A stretch of DNA of 64,000 bases from Ceratorhiza oryzae-sativae. Lineage: Eukaryota; Basidiomycota; Agaricomycetes; Cantharellales; Ceratobasidiaceae. Location of the stretch: NCBI GenBank assembly GCA_030998015.1, contig JARWMV010000251.1, positions 1 through 64,000 of the forward strand, read 5' to 3'. The notes below the pieces were generated by a model that saw nothing but the letters and a program-made list of their open reading frames with translations, was not told the origin of the DNA and did not search any database. Below, in pieces: positions 43,837 through 56,275 of this stretch. Each line of letters starts with the position of its first letter. Position 1 is the stretch's first letter. A program made the translations under genes and the position numbers.

Positions 43837-45930
43837 TATTCTCGGGATCGAGTAGACAAAGGTCAATATTAGTTGAGTCCAGTGAAGGAGTAGTTGGTAG
43901 TAAACTTCACTTTAGATTGGAGTCTATATAACCTTGGCTGCGCGTATATGCGATGTCAAAATTTAGCCTCACGCTCCGTTACCGGGTGATCTGTGCTCAT
44001 GTGCATAACGCGCTCGCGCTGCGGTTTCATCACTCGACGCGTTGCGCGCCGATGTCCCGTCAGGCGTCGGCTTCTGGCCCAATCAGAACGGAGACGTGTG
44101 ATTTATTAAGGGCGCAATGGCTCTATATATTCGTTATTGCGATGAGTACATTTCAAGCAAGTGAAAAGCAGCTGTATCATATATGCGGGGAGCACTATGG
44201 AAGCCACCACCAGACAGGTTTTCGCCCAGTTTTTAACTGCCCTAGCGTACACACCTGTGCATACAGCGCCCAGCGCAACGTATTTCAACCTGTTCAAGTG
44301 CTTTTCATTACTCCCTCAGGGAAAAGGCTAAACGATCGTTTGGTGGGAACGTGCTGATCTGATAGACGTAAGTGATCACAACGAAAGCAGTTTCGCCAGG
44401 ATTTCTAGGTTTCTGCTCATCGAAGAGCTGTATAAGGCAATGACAAAGTGTATGCGGTGAATTGCAATGCACCTAAATACTCAAAGTAGCGTTGTGGACA
44501 AGAGTCGAACGATACAACTGCACATGGAAACACGTGCGTAACCCCGTGGATTAAATTTGATTATCAAAACCCCTTTTACAAGGATAGAACGAGCTCCGTT
44601 GTTCTATCTATTTTTATATTTTCTACTCATTTGTACTTTCGAGGTCATTCGCAAGGGCAAGGCGCCAGAGCTCAGGAGTCGTCAACCCACATGGATCGCG
44701 CATTGCATGTAAATAAAAGGGATCACGTGACCAGGATTTTTCTTGGGGATTTCTTTGCTTTTGCTTTTCGCTATTTGCATGATAGCGGTTGAGCTTGTAC
44801 AAGCTTGTTCCAGGGTATACGTAGCGGACAGGGACGATTGGTGTTCACCACACGTCCTACGAGTGAAATCGTCACCAATGAAATGTCGCATATCGCCATG
44901 CCACTTGGTGTTTGATGGAAAAACTATACAATTGGGCTTTACATAATTATCCTTGGGGTGAGCTCAGATGGTAGCAACACAAACAAATGGGAAATTGTTC
45001 ATTCAAGAGAGCTAAAGCCGAATAGAACTGACGTAGTTGTTAACCACGCGGTGGCGACGATCAGGCTTGGTGTTATTTTTGCACTTTTGGAACCGGTATC
45101 AGACCAACTAGACCAAACGTAAGTGCGTATGTGCTCGTAGCTTCACGATCAGTGATGGATCAATTGTCCGTTTTGATATCGGGTGACATGATACACTGAC
45201 CTGCAAACAAACTTCCCAGAAGTCCCAGAGAACTCCAACGTGCGAGTGCAGTCGCTAGGGTGGTCCATCCCGCAATTATCGTCGTCATCAATATCTTGTT
45301 CATTTTGGTTTGAGTCAAGTTGTTGAAGGTGCGTTTCGAAACTCACAGGAATCACTATCCGTAGCTCTGGAGATTGCTGCCATCTGGCATACTTGAAAAC
45401 ATATGTGTCAGTGTACCAGCCGATATCGGGAAGCTGGGTGGATTTACGTCGGGATATCGATGGCGCACACGTGGTAAGTATAGCACCAGATATAGGAACA
45501 GTGAAACGACTGCGACGAGAGAGCCTAGCGCGAGTCGAGTAAAGATACTAGTGCAAGGGTGTCAATTTGGCCCAGCGACACTAGCTGCCTCGGACGTACT
45601 ATGCATAGCCAGGCAACGCTCGTAGAGCATGGATGTTTGACGGCACGTCTAGGAACCAAACACCGAACCCTCCGGTGCCAATGTACTTGAGTTGCTTTAA
45701 CGCGTGAGTCAAGGGCTGTTGGCGGCTCATTCGGAATCTAGTTCCGACAGCAGTTGTCTGTGAAGGGGCGTAAGCAGACAGTCCTTAGCGACAGAGCGCT
45801 TGGTACAATCGGTGGGGGAAGTTTCGTGGGCGAAAATCACATGGTCGCCCCAGGACCCTGACGTCAGCAGACCGGCTCTGGCTATGCGACTGGCCCGGCC
45901 CCAACCACTCTGTCATCTGGCGACGGCATC
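43837..45930. other. Intergenic, no supported gene
   Basis: Only short open frames without domains. A box-B-like GTTCGACTC occurs on the minus strand near 44505 but has no box A partner. No repeat structure is evident. Confidence 0.4.
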
Positions 45931-45933
45931 GCC

Positions 45934-45940
45934 TATAAAA
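45934..45940 (+). promoter_or_regulatory. TATA box of the reductase gene
   Basis: TATAAAA in a GC-rich context (GCCTATAAAAGTG), 49 bases upstream of the ATG at 45989. This position suits a core promoter with a short leader. Confidence 0.6.
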
Positions 45941-45988
45941 GTGTTCTAATTGTCGCATAGCTCGCTACCAAATTCGACCACCTTCACT

Positions 45989-47273
45989 ATGCCTTTGCCA
46001 ACCGAATCCAAGCGTGTTTTCTTGTCCGAGCGTCCCAAGGGCCACATATCTGACAGGACATTCAAGAGCGAGACGGCTACGCTTTCGACTCCAACCGATA
46101 GCCAGGTGATCGTGCGAGTAGACTATGTTTCTCTCGACCCAGCCATGCGAGGGTGGCTCAACGATACGAGGTTGGCATTGAATGATCCCGATTTATTCAG
46201 AATTCTAACCCAAGATCGACCTAGGTCGTACGTTCCACCCGTGCAAATCGGCGAGACTATGCGCGCAGGAGGCATTGGGACCGTCGTCAAGGGAAATAAT
46301 ACACTCCAAGAAGGGGATATTGTACAGGGACAGCTAGGTGCGTTAACTATTGTATATGCTCGCGACCGTATTAAAATTCGGTTTCAAAGGCTGGGCGGAA
46401 CACATGGTCGTCGAGGCGAAAACTCTCCGCAAGCTCTCGTGGGTCAGCGTCAGGAACTTCAGTAGCAATAATTAACAAGTTCGCTTTAGGCCCCCAGAAG
46501 GTAGCACCGCAATCGACTACCTCGGCCCGCTAGGGATGACTGGAATGACAGCATACTTTGTACGTCGCACGCCAACGCAGCTCTGCCGTTTAACTAATAC
46601 CGACGTAGGGGTTGTTCGAAGTCGGCCAAGTAAAAGCCGGAGAGACCCTCGTGGTTTCGGGTGCGGCAGGCGCGACTGGTTCGCTCGTCTGCCAACTCGG
46701 CAAACTCAAGGGCGCCAAAGTCGTCGCCATCGCCTCGGGGTCTAAATGCGCCTACCTGACGGATGAACTCGGGGTCGACGCCGCTCTCGACTATAAATCC
46801 CCCACGTTTGTCAAGGAATTCAAGGAGAAAGTTGGATACTTGGATGTCTTTTTTGATAATGTCGGCGGCGAGATCTTGGATCTTGCTCTGACGAGGCTGA
46901 ACAAGGGCGCCAGGATTGCACTCTGCGGCGCCATCTCGGCTTACAACTCTGCCGGGCAGCCGGAAGGGATCAAGAACTATTTGACCTTGATCTCTCAGCG
47001 GGCCAGGATTGAGGGTTTCATCGTCTTTGACTACAAGGACAAGTTTGCCCAGGGCGAGGCAGACATGGCCAAGTGGATCAAGGAGGGCAAGTTGAAGCGC
47101 AGGTATCAGATCGAGGAAGGACTGGAGCAATGCCCTCAGCATCTTGGGCTGCTGTTCAGCGGCGGAAACACGGGTAAACTGTGAGCAGCTATGTAGCTCG
47201 GTGATTGTGAAGTGTAACTGACGTTTGCATTCACAGGCTCGTCAAAATCTCAAAAGAGGCCAGCAAGTATTAA
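45989..47273 (+). CDS. MDR-family NADP-dependent alkenal/quinone reductase
   Basis: A medium-chain reductase of the PTGR1/alkenal double-bond reductase type, which reduces alpha,beta-unsaturated carbonyls using NADPH in the cytosol. It reads VDYVSLDPAMRGWLND, RSYVPPVQIGETMRAGGIG and YLGPLGMTGMTAYFGLFEVG, then VVSGAAGATGSLVCQLGKLKG (the AxxGxxG nucleotide-binding loop), VFFDNVGGEILDLAL, and it ends LVKISKEASKY. There are no zinc-binding residues, as expected for this subfamily. Introns lie near 46171-46223, 46338-46388, 46436-46489, 46560-46608 and 47181-47236. The first has an unusual GTTGGC donor but a good CTAAC branch point. The length of about 340 residues is normal and there are no frame breaks. 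Confidence 0.9.
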
Positions 47274-47606
47274 ACATGTTGCACTCACAGCTTACAACTG
47301 AAAATACCTGTTACATGTATTAATATGTACGAAGCGAATGTATCGAAAAATAAACAGGATTGAGACGGAGACAATCTAGCAAGATTCAACTCTTCGTCGG
47401 AGAGGGGTCGCGAGTGAAGAAAATAGTATAGACAAAACAGGTCTGCAATACAGGATATCCGCTGTGTCAAAGGTTCCAAAGAGACCCACCAAGCATCTAA
47501 AGAAAGCACAGAGAATAATTGTACCAAAGAAAACTACAACCTAGGACCCGTAATAAAATTTACATCAACGTAAGCGGAACTGAAGGAAAGCGATTAAGAC
47601 GCGAAA

Positions 47607-50169
47607 TTAAACACGCCCCGGGCGGTGACGGGGTGGGACCTTGTCATTAGATCCTTTGATAGGAGTCAACGAGATTGGGATGCCCATTGTGTCCATCTGG
47701 AGAAGACACGGGTCAGTAATGTAACAAGTATACCAAAAGCATTCAGCTCACTTCTACCGGGCCAATGCCATTGCCCCAATCGAATTCGGTGGGATTGGTC
47801 CCAAGTAATTTACGCTTCTTCTTTTTCTTCTCTCCACCCTCTTCCGGCACCTCCGGTTCGTCATCCAAGGGTCGTTTCGGTTTTGACGCCGGACCACTTT
47901 CCTTTGACTTCCCCTTTGGTTTCTCCTTTTCCTTAGCTGAGGGCTTGTCCTTGCTACCTTTGGGTTTCCGTTGCGACAGAGATTCATCAACTCCGTCGTC
48001 ATCGTCAATGCCCCTTTGCTTGCCCTTGCTGCCTGCTTTCGCCTTGGGTGCAGAGGCGGGCTCTGAGTCGTCGTCGAGCTCAAGGGGCGGACTAGGCGCC
48101 GGCACGGGCCGCATCTTGGGTCGAGGTCGTGGTTTCTTGGCCTGCGAGGGCGGAACTGCTTCCTCTTCATCTTCAATTACCTGAGTGACCTCTTGAGGTT
48201 TAGCCTTGGGCTTTGGTTTAGGCTTGGCCCGTTCAGGGGGTGGCGATTGAGCAGGCAACGGAGATCTCGCCTTGGGAGCCTGACGCGCTTTGGGCCTTGG
48301 TTTGACAGCTTGAGAGGGAGGAGGGCGGGAAGGGACGCCAGAGGTCGAGGCTATTGATTTGGGCTTGGGTTGAGATGGTGCTGGGAGGGGGTTGTCCAAG
48401 AGCTCGACCTCGTCGTCGTCATCGGCATCACTAACACCCGGCCCGACCAGCTCTTCAACAGCCTGATCCGAACTCCTCGAATTCCCTTCTGACTCCTCAG
48501 ACACGTCCTTTGAGCGAGCATAAACCCAACGCAGTTAACGGGTAAGAAGGGACATCCACACACCTTGGCTTTCCCTTTCCCGTTTTCCTTCGGCTTTGGG
48601 AACGACTGAGTTGAAGCCGGGGAAGCCTTTATGCTAGCTAGCCTCTTCTCCAGTGCGGCTGCACGAGACTCGGCAGATTTGGCGGCTTCCCGGGCCTCCT
48701 TGGCCTGCGCCTCGGCGTCCGCCAACTTGCTCTTCATCTCCTTCAACGACCTTTTGAGCTCGCTTTCCACCTTCTTCAAGTCCTTCTCATCTTCTTGGCC
48801 CCTCTCCAGCTCCTGTATTCGCTTTTGGAGCGACTTGAGTTCAATCTCAGATTTAACCCGTTTATCCCGCTCCTTTTCCAGACCTCGAACCTGAGCTTCG
48901 AGTTCGGCGATCGTGTCCACACTCGACGAGTGTTCAGTCTTGAGCTCGGCCAGAGCAGCTGTGAGCTTCTCGATCTCGGACTCTTGTTTCGCACGAGTCT
49001 TTTCCAGGGATTTGTGGGTCGACTTGGACTCTGTGAAGCCATTCTCGAGTTCTTTGATCCGGGCTTGTGCAGTGGCAAGTTCTTGTTGAGCGCGTTCCAG
49101 GTTGGATGAGAGTTGGGCGTTGGTGTTCTCTAAATTGCCCTTGCCGCTCTAATATACGAATTAGTGGGAGCTTCTCAAGGTGGAAGAGGACGTATCTTAC
49201 CTCGGCTGAAGAGCGCACTTTGCGTTCCTTGTCGAGCTGGGATTTCAGGTCTGCAACGACCTTTTTCCGCTCAGTCTTTTCCTGCTCAAGCTCGCGGAGA
49301 TATTGCTCCGCTAAGTGCTGGGTCTCCTCCAGATCCATTTGGGTGTCTTTCAGTTGTTCCTGAAAGGGCAACAAAACGTCATGGGGATCCGACGAGTGCT
49401 AGTAAAAAAAAAGTCTTACCCGAAGCCGCACGGATTCCTTCCCAGTCTCCTCTTCGTTCACCTGGAACCTGACCAACGAATGGTCGCGCACCAGTATCCG
49501 AACATCTTGCTGGGTCGTTCGGCGCTTCAGATCCAATTCCACAATCCGCTGGTTGGCTTGTTCAATTAGATTATTCCTATGGGCGAGGTTGTGCAAGACT
49601 TGTATCTACAATACAAACCGCGATTCATGCTCAATTCCATGTCATAGTTTCAAACGAGAGAAGAACGATGCGCACCGTACGAATCGTCTCTCTCCACTCG
49701 TGCTTGTCCAACTCATGTTGGGCAGCTAGGTCCCTTATCGTTCGCTCCCGCCTGGCAACCTCGTCCTGCAGGGCCTTTCTAGCCTCGACGATTTCGAGAT
49801 TTAACCGCTTGTTCTGACCATCGACGTCGGCGAGCTGTTTCTGCAAGCTGTTGATTCGAGCGTTTTGTGGTGCATTTTCGCTGTGGAGCTGGATCGGACG
49901 AGCAGCCGCTACAGGCGTCGAGCGCGCGGCAACAACGGGGGGCGTCCGCTCGAGTGAGCTGGCTCTCCTGTCGGCACGGGCCCGAACGAAGAAGAAGAGT
50001 CGTCTTGGGGAGTCTCGTCGCTACGCACGGGCGTAAACGGCGGTTTGGCGAGTGGTCGTTGGCGGGACAGCGAGGAGAGGCTTCCGGAGCGCGGGGCCTG
50101 TTGAGTGGTGGGTGTGACAAAGTTGTTCCTCGGGTATACGATCTGGGGAGGTGTGCGGGCGAGCCCCAT
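47607..50169 (-). CDS. Long coiled-coil protein with charged tail
   Basis: The N-terminus MGLARTPPQIVYPRNNFV is followed by a Ser/Pro/Arg-rich segment. Several exons then encode a nearly continuous coiled coil (LQKQLADVDGQNKRLNLEI, QYLRELEQEKTERKKVV, IAELEAQVRGLEKERDKRV, LEKRLASIKAS). A long Pro/Lys/acidic linker follows, then KKKKKRKLLGTNPTEFDWG. The last exon reads MDTMGIPISLTPIKGSNDK and ends HRPGRV (stop at 47607-47609). In exon 1 the frame must shift once near 49985, between DDSSSSFGP and the RRASSLERTPPV segment. The architecture suggests a structural nuclear or chromosomal protein, but I recognise no family and the function is unknown. Confidence 0.7.
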
Positions 50170-50634
50170 CCTCGCACTGGTGGGTAATTAAGAAACTAAT
50201 CGAGGTGATGGAGTAGCGTAGGAGTAGTTGGTTGGAGATCACGTGATGGGATATACGCCTTATTATGGGGTTGTGCGATAAAGATGAGTGTCTGGCTGGT
50301 TGGACGAGTGCACTTGGGCGTGGAGGGGCTCGGGCGAGTCAGTGAATGGCGTGCCATTCCGCTCCCATCAAAGTGGCGTCGCGGCACCAAGCGCCACCAC
50401 TCTTCGGCATTACACAACATGTCTTAATTGGAACAAACAGACAGATATTCTAAAAGGGTTACCAATCGGGATCTTTGCACAATTGGGCACATCAGATCTA
50501 AGCGTTGTTATTTCATACAGTGATTCCTCGGTATGAGGTCACAGTTTAAGTACACAGGACGACCCCTAAACCCAAGTGGAAAGAGTGGTGCGCAAGTTTG
50601 CGAAAATAGATGCTTCGACAAATGTTTCAAGAGA

Positions 50635-51725
50635 TTAAGATGAAGCAGCCACGCCAGGAGACTTGATTTCTTCGATTTCTTCTTCGACCGCTTTCCCTTT
50701 ACCCTTTTCATCTTTAGGTGGCCGGTTGTACATCCCTAAACCATGTGACTTTTGTGGGATTTCTGTGGTAAAGAGGGGGCAGTCTATTGCACACCTTTGA
50801 ACTTGGACAGGCCCTTTTTCTCAACGGCTGCCTGGTTAGCCTTGATCTCCGCCAGGTCCTTCTTCATCGCTTCATCGTTGGGATCAGCCTTGAGCAGCTC
50901 TTCGATCATAACAATCGCCTTCTCGGTGTACCCTTGGCCGGCCAGCGCCTTTGCCTATAAAACCCACGCTAGATTCTCAATGGACGATGGCATGTATGCT
51001 CAGCTTACCTTTCGGTACTTGGCCTTGGTGTTATTTTCGTTCTAGAGGGACATGAGTGGTACCTCGAGAAACAAAGAGAGCGCACGACCTTTTTCAATGC
51101 CTTGTCGGCGAGCTCGATCACCCGTTTGTAGTTCCCTCCTTTCAGATGGCATGCTGCCATACCCAGCCTAAGATCAAGACAGGTTGATGCAATCAGCCAC
51201 ACTTACCAGCCATGTTCGTCTATTTTGAGTCAGCCATGAGACACGTAGAAGTAACGATAACGACTTGCCCAGATCTTCTCCAGCAATTCATCCGCCTGTA
51301 TGTAACATGTCAGCCGCAAGTTGACCCAAACATAGCCAGACGACCTCAAACCTCGGTTTTCGGTTGGGGTGCTCCTGGCTTGGGTGGCTCAGCTGGTGCC
51401 TCTCCGACTGCACCCGTCAATGCCCTAAAAATGAATTAATTTTGTTTGTAGCCACAATATGACAGCAACAAGCTTACGGCAAGAGCGACCTATCCAGCCC
51501 ATTCAAATATAACCCAGCCTAGTGCACGTCAATCATGACATATTTCCTCGTCAACTGCGGAGCTCTCACCTCGTGGTACTGCCTCAAAGCTGTCAACGAC
51601 GTCAGTGGCGACGCAACGCGTTGGATGAAACCGTACCCACCACCCTTGAAGTCGCCTTTGCGAAATAGATCGTCTCCAGCTGTCTTCCTGTCGCGACCAA
51701 TCTGAAGCTTTTCGGAGACGTCCAT
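50635..51725 (-). CDS. TPR protein, co-chaperone-like
   Basis: The exons spell MDVSEKLQIGRDRKTAGDDL, FRKGDFKG-ALRQYHE, AGLYLNGLDRSLLPALTG, an APAEPPKPGAPQPKTE linker and ADELLEKIW, then LGMAACHLKGGNYKRVIELA and NNTKAKYRKAKALAGQG, YTEKAIVMIEELLKADPND, ending EEIEEIKSPGVAASS. Three TPR helical pairs with typical spacing can be seen, with KAKYRKAKAL similar to the third TPR of FKBP/Cyp40-type proteins that bind Hsp90 or Hsp70 tails. No peptidyl-prolyl isomerase domain is present. The product is probably cytosolic. It is divergent from the gene at 51946 with 220 bp between starts. One or two internal junctions (near 51215-51290) are uncertain. Confidence 0.72.
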
Positions 51726-51945
51726 GGTATATAGATTGTAGTGGCCGAACTTGAACTGGGTGATGGTCGAGCGCTGAGAGTTGATCCAGGGCGATGCGCG
51801 GCGAAGGCATGATATATGTATATTGAATAAGCGGAGCGCTGGGCGCTATCACGTGATCTGACATCATCCTGGTGGGAGTGATCCATTGAATTTGACGTGG
51901 CTCCATATTTGAGGCGCCGACAGTTGACTTCAACGCATCACCAAC

Positions 51946-53275
51946 ATGAACACATTCCAGTCGCCGCCATCGCGCCCGCCGTCGTGTGAGTATATTCCGT
52001 CGATCACGATCGATGACGTCGTGCGTCTGGAGCCCTGCGCCACCCGCGTTGAAATTCGTCGTTTGAATGACATGCTAAATTGCGCTTCTTCCAGCTCTGG
52101 CCGAATCCGCATATTACTCCCTCGACTCTTCAACCCCTGTCCCCAGCAACGTCCCCACCCCCACCCAGAGCCCTCGACTGCGACCCAGCGACGCATCACA
52201 GCACACGATAGACCCCTCTGAACACACCATCACCCGAATCGACATGGCCGACAATGCAAGCGCTGCCCTGGTCCCCACTACCACAGAGCCGGCGACGACT
52301 TCAGCCTTGACCTCGACTGCTCCTGAATTGCCACCCCGTTCTCCCGCCGACACCACCGAGGCCACTGAACCTGGGCCGTCCAAGGCTGCCCATGTTGATG
52401 ACGACACCGAGGACCCCACGCCGGCGCCTCGCTACAGCGCGGGCAGCCGCCCTCCTGTCATTGATCTGAAGAAAAAAGAATCAGATGCCGAAACCAAGGA
52501 CAGCGGTGTGGTCGTCTCTTCGCCCTCGTCCCTCAAGAGCCCTGTTGGGACTATCAACCGCAGTGCGTTTGGCATGGGCCCGGGAACGAGTGGGCCGGCT
52601 CCACCAAAGGAAGAGAACGCCGAGCTCCACACCCGGGCGGCAACTGCCGAGAGCGCATTGAGTACGTCGGCGGTTCAGAAGATTACTGCAGCAGAGCGTA
52701 AGCCGATTCGATTGTGTTATTTTAGCGTGTGCTGAATATTCTATTGAACAGTCAAGGACGCCAAGCGAGTCTCCAAGATTCTGAAGAATGAGCAAAAGGC
52801 CGAAGACAGGTCTATGAAAGCCCATATTAAGGAGCTAGACAAGTTGTCGGGTGTTCAGCGTCAAGCTGCCAAGGATGAAGCCGCGGCCGTTACTGCTCAT
52901 CGAAAGGCGGTCAAGACGGAGCACAAGCTGAACATGAAGTATCTTGCTGCAAAGGCTGCTTGGGAAAAGTGAGCGATTCTATTGGCGCTTCCCCAGCACA
53001 TCCAACTGACTTGCCCTTTGTAGAGCAGCAGCTGATCTTAGGAGCAAGGCCGAGATGCTTGAGAGCACCAAGGAGCACGCACGCGTTCAAACAGAACTCT
53101 TGCAGACCAAGGCTAAGGAAGTTGACCAACTTCGTACCCAGAAGGCGACCGACGATGTATGTATCATACCCCGTGCTCCTATGCGATCCATCTTTGACAT
53201 ACAACTTCCCAGCGCGAACGCCAAGCCAAGCTTCTCGCTTTGAAGAACCCTTCTGGACGTGCAATGACCCCCTAG
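51946..53275 (+). CDS. Coiled-coil protein resembling DNA-binding protein Ncp1
   Basis: Exon 1 (MNTFQSPPSRPPS) joins across an intron (GTGAGT...TTCCAG, about 51987-52094) to LAESAYYSLDSSTPVPSNVP and continues through an acidic Ser/Thr/Pro-rich part to VIDLKKKESDAETKDSG. The C-terminal half is Ala/Lys/Glu-rich and helical: KDAKRVSKILKNEQKAED, HIKELDKLSGVQRQAAKDEA, AHRKAVKTEHKLNMKYLAAK, VDQLRTQKATDD-RERQAKLL, ending PSGRAMTP. This order matches basidiomycete proteins annotated as Ncp1, whose role is poorly defined. Introns near 52699-52751, 52970-53023 and 53157-53213 are canonical. Recognition is from memory of the family pattern. Confidence 0.65.
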
Positions 53276-53777
53276 ACGACTATCACGACGCGAACTTGAT
53301 ACCCAAATGCGTCTTTCTTGGTCATGCTATATCAGCTTCTATATTCATTTTCTGTTTTTATAGCCACTATGTACATAACGATGTGTCAACTATATTCATT
53401 TTGGATTGGATTGAACAAAAATAAAAGGGTGTGCCCTCGGCATGAAACTCCGCAACACCGTGAGCAAGCGGGTCCGGAGCGATTAAGGAGGAGTCGATTC
53501 GTCTTCAACGTTCCAACTAACACCTAAACGGTGGGTCGTGTATAGTGCACAAAACTGAGCATAGTGCACATCAACCAATGGACGTCGTTGGATCTAGGAA
53601 GAACTTTCATACCCAAAACTTTCCGCGCTTATATTCACCTCGCCACGTGACTCAGGGTGTTTAATGCCTCATAAAACAGGGGGAAATGGGCGGAGCCTGA
53701 CACGACCGACAAACGGCTCAGCCTAGAAGAATCAGCCTGAAAATAAACAAAAAGGTCACGCGGAACGTGAAAACAGG

Positions 53778-56132
53778 ATGCTGGGTCTATTCGATTTTGT
53801 ATTGCAGTGGGTCATGACCGTCACCACCGAGGCGTCGTTGCCCAAGATGCGGCTCGGTGGAGCCCAGGTTGACGAGGGTCAGAACGCGCTTATGGTACGG
53901 GCCTACTGTTCTCTCGGGTGGCTCGGGCCCTTTAATCGATCGCGTGGGTTTTTTTTTGCAGGTTCAGTTTTTCGAGTGGGATTCCAAGCCACCTGAAGGA
54001 ATCAGCTGGTGGAAACATTTCGAGAACGAGTTGCCGAGGTTGAAGGAGCTGGGCATCACCCAGGTGTGGCTCCCCCGTACGCAAAATATCCTACACTTTT
54101 TTCTTCGGCTCGGGGCTTCTTACGCATTTTATGACAGCCCCTAACAAGGCCATGCGCCCAAAGGGTCAAGGATACGACGCGTACGACCTCTGGGACCTCG
54201 GAGAGTTCAATCAAAAGGGTACTGTAGCCACGCGATGGGGAACCAAGGAAGAACTCGCGCAAGCGATTCGGGTGGCGAAGGAACATGGAATTGATGTGCT
54301 AATTGATGCGGTGTTGAATGTGAGTTTGTTACTATTTGGTCCGGCTTTTTGTCTTTGACTGGGGTCGTGGTGGGCTGTAGCACAAGTTGGGAGCGGATAG
54401 GACCGAGACGTTTAGAGCTGTCCAAGTTAACGAGAACGATAGGAGGAAGGAGGTTGGCCCGCACAAAGAAATCGAGGTAGGGCTAGATGTTCTGGTCGGT
54501 TGAAAGTGCTGCTGACTCGGCTAAAATAGGGATGGACAGCGTTCGATTTTACTGGCCGGGGTGGCAAAGTGAGCCTCTAGACAATTTTATTTTGTTGCGC
54601 CCGCTTATTCGTGCAACAGTATAGCGACCTGAAATGGTCTCATCAACATTTCACCGGTAAGAGCCTTTGCTGAAAGGGCTGAAATCGCATAACCTACCTG
54701 TATTCCAGGCGTGGAATGGGATAACCGCACCAAGAAGAAAGCCATTTACAAGGTTGTCGAGCCCGGTCACAAGGGATGGTCGAAGCACGTAGACCTCGAG
54801 CTGGGAAATTATGATTTCCTTGTGAGTCCTCTCGGTGTAATTGGAGCGGCAAATTAACCCACTGTGTCGCCTTGTTCAGCTTGGGTCCGATGTAAGTGCG
54901 TTTTGCTCCAGTTACTGGGTCCAGGCTCAACCCTTATCCATCCAGATTGATTTTCGCCATCCTGACGTCCGAAAGGATTTGCTGTCTTGGGGACCGTGGG
55001 TTCTGGAAGTATGGCACCACCCGCGCAAGATATACATGAGGCGCTAACGTGCTGTTCGTAGGAAACAGGAGCAGCAGGATTCCGGTTGGACGCATGCAAA
55101 CATATCGACCGAAAATTCCTCCGTGAATGGGTTCGTTGCGTTTACCAGATATTTCACCTCGGAGACCGAGCTCATCACTACATCCTAGCTCGCCAATGCT
55201 CGTGAAGTTCACGGCAACCGGCTCTTTGCGGTTGGCGAGGTCTGGAACAGTGATGTGCCCACGATACTTCGATATATGCGCGCCTTCCCCGGAGAAATGT
55301 GCTACTTTGACGTCCCACTGCATGCAAATTTTTTCCGAGCGAGCACCCAAGGCGCCTCGTTTGACCTTCGCACGATCCTGCGCGGATCGCTGGTCCAGGC
55401 CCGCCCGCAAGACGCATGCACATTTGTTGACAATCATGATACGCGCCCCGAAGGCTCCTTGGTTTCATGGGTGAGTAGCATCTTGTGGGTCAAGCTGTAT
55501 GTTGTGAGCTGAATGAAGAACAAAGGTCGAGGATCATATGAAACTGATTGCGTACGCGTTAATTCTCTTGAGGCCTGATGGGCACCCGTGAGTGTAGTTG
55601 CCACTAACTGAATATTGTGCCTGAATCCGACTGCTATTTCGATCCATAGCTGTGTCTATCACGGTGATATGTTCCCATCCCCTGAATCACCCATTGGACG
55701 TGATCTCCCAAAGAAGATAGAAACGTTGTGCACTGCTCGCAAACTTTATGCCTATGGTGCCTTGAGGGACTATTTTGTCGAGAAGAATCTGATTGGTTTC
55801 GTGCGTCTCGGTGATGAGAAGCACCCGGGTGGGTGTGCAGTTGTTATGTGTAACTTACCCGAAAGGTAAGCAGTGAACAATGGATTGTGGCACCACAGTA
55901 ACCTTCTCGCCCCAGCGAACGCCCTAAAGAGGTAGCCATTACTATGAACGTCGGAGCCGTAAGTTTCCCCATTCTACGGTGTGAGTAGAGCTAATAGCAC
56001 TTTGTCTAGGCCAACCATGGCTCCTGGAAAAACTTGCTTGATTCTTCCGCGTCCTCGGTTTCAGTTGGCTCAAATGGCGACGGCCGGTTCACTTGTTCTG
56101 GGCAGGTCTCCGTATGGGTCAAGAGCGCCTAA
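53778..56132 (+). CDS. GH13 alpha-amylase, intracellular type
   Basis: Hydrolyses alpha-1,4-glucans. There is no signal peptide (MLGLFDFVLQWVMTVTTEAS is not followed by a cleavage site or secretion-type chain), so it is probably cytosolic, as for GH13 subfamily 5-like enzymes. It reads VQFFEWDSKPPEGISWWKHF, LGITQVWLPP, GQGYDAYDLWDLGEF and ALDVLIDAVLNHK-like region I (actual GIDVLIDAVLN-HKLGADRTE). Then come GAAGFRLDACKHID (region II, catalytic Asp), RLFAVGEVWNSD (region III, catalytic Glu) and ACTFVDNHDTRPEGS (region IV, Asp). The C-terminal beta domain ends GQVSVWVKSA. It has about fourteen short introns and no frame breaks. Confidence 0.9.
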
Positions 56133-56275
56133 ATACCCAGTTTTGATATTCCTAAAACGGACTACAGTATTGATACACGTTGAGATAGCCATAATGCCAC
56201 GACGAATCACCAGCCACAAGTACATTCCTAAAGCCGACCCTATACAAAAAAGAGAGAGAAAAGGGGTGAAGCATC

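Noticed and set aside
44495..44560. tRNA gene suggested by a minus-strand GTTCGACTC box B
   Set aside because: No box A at a suitable distance and no cloverleaf pairing.
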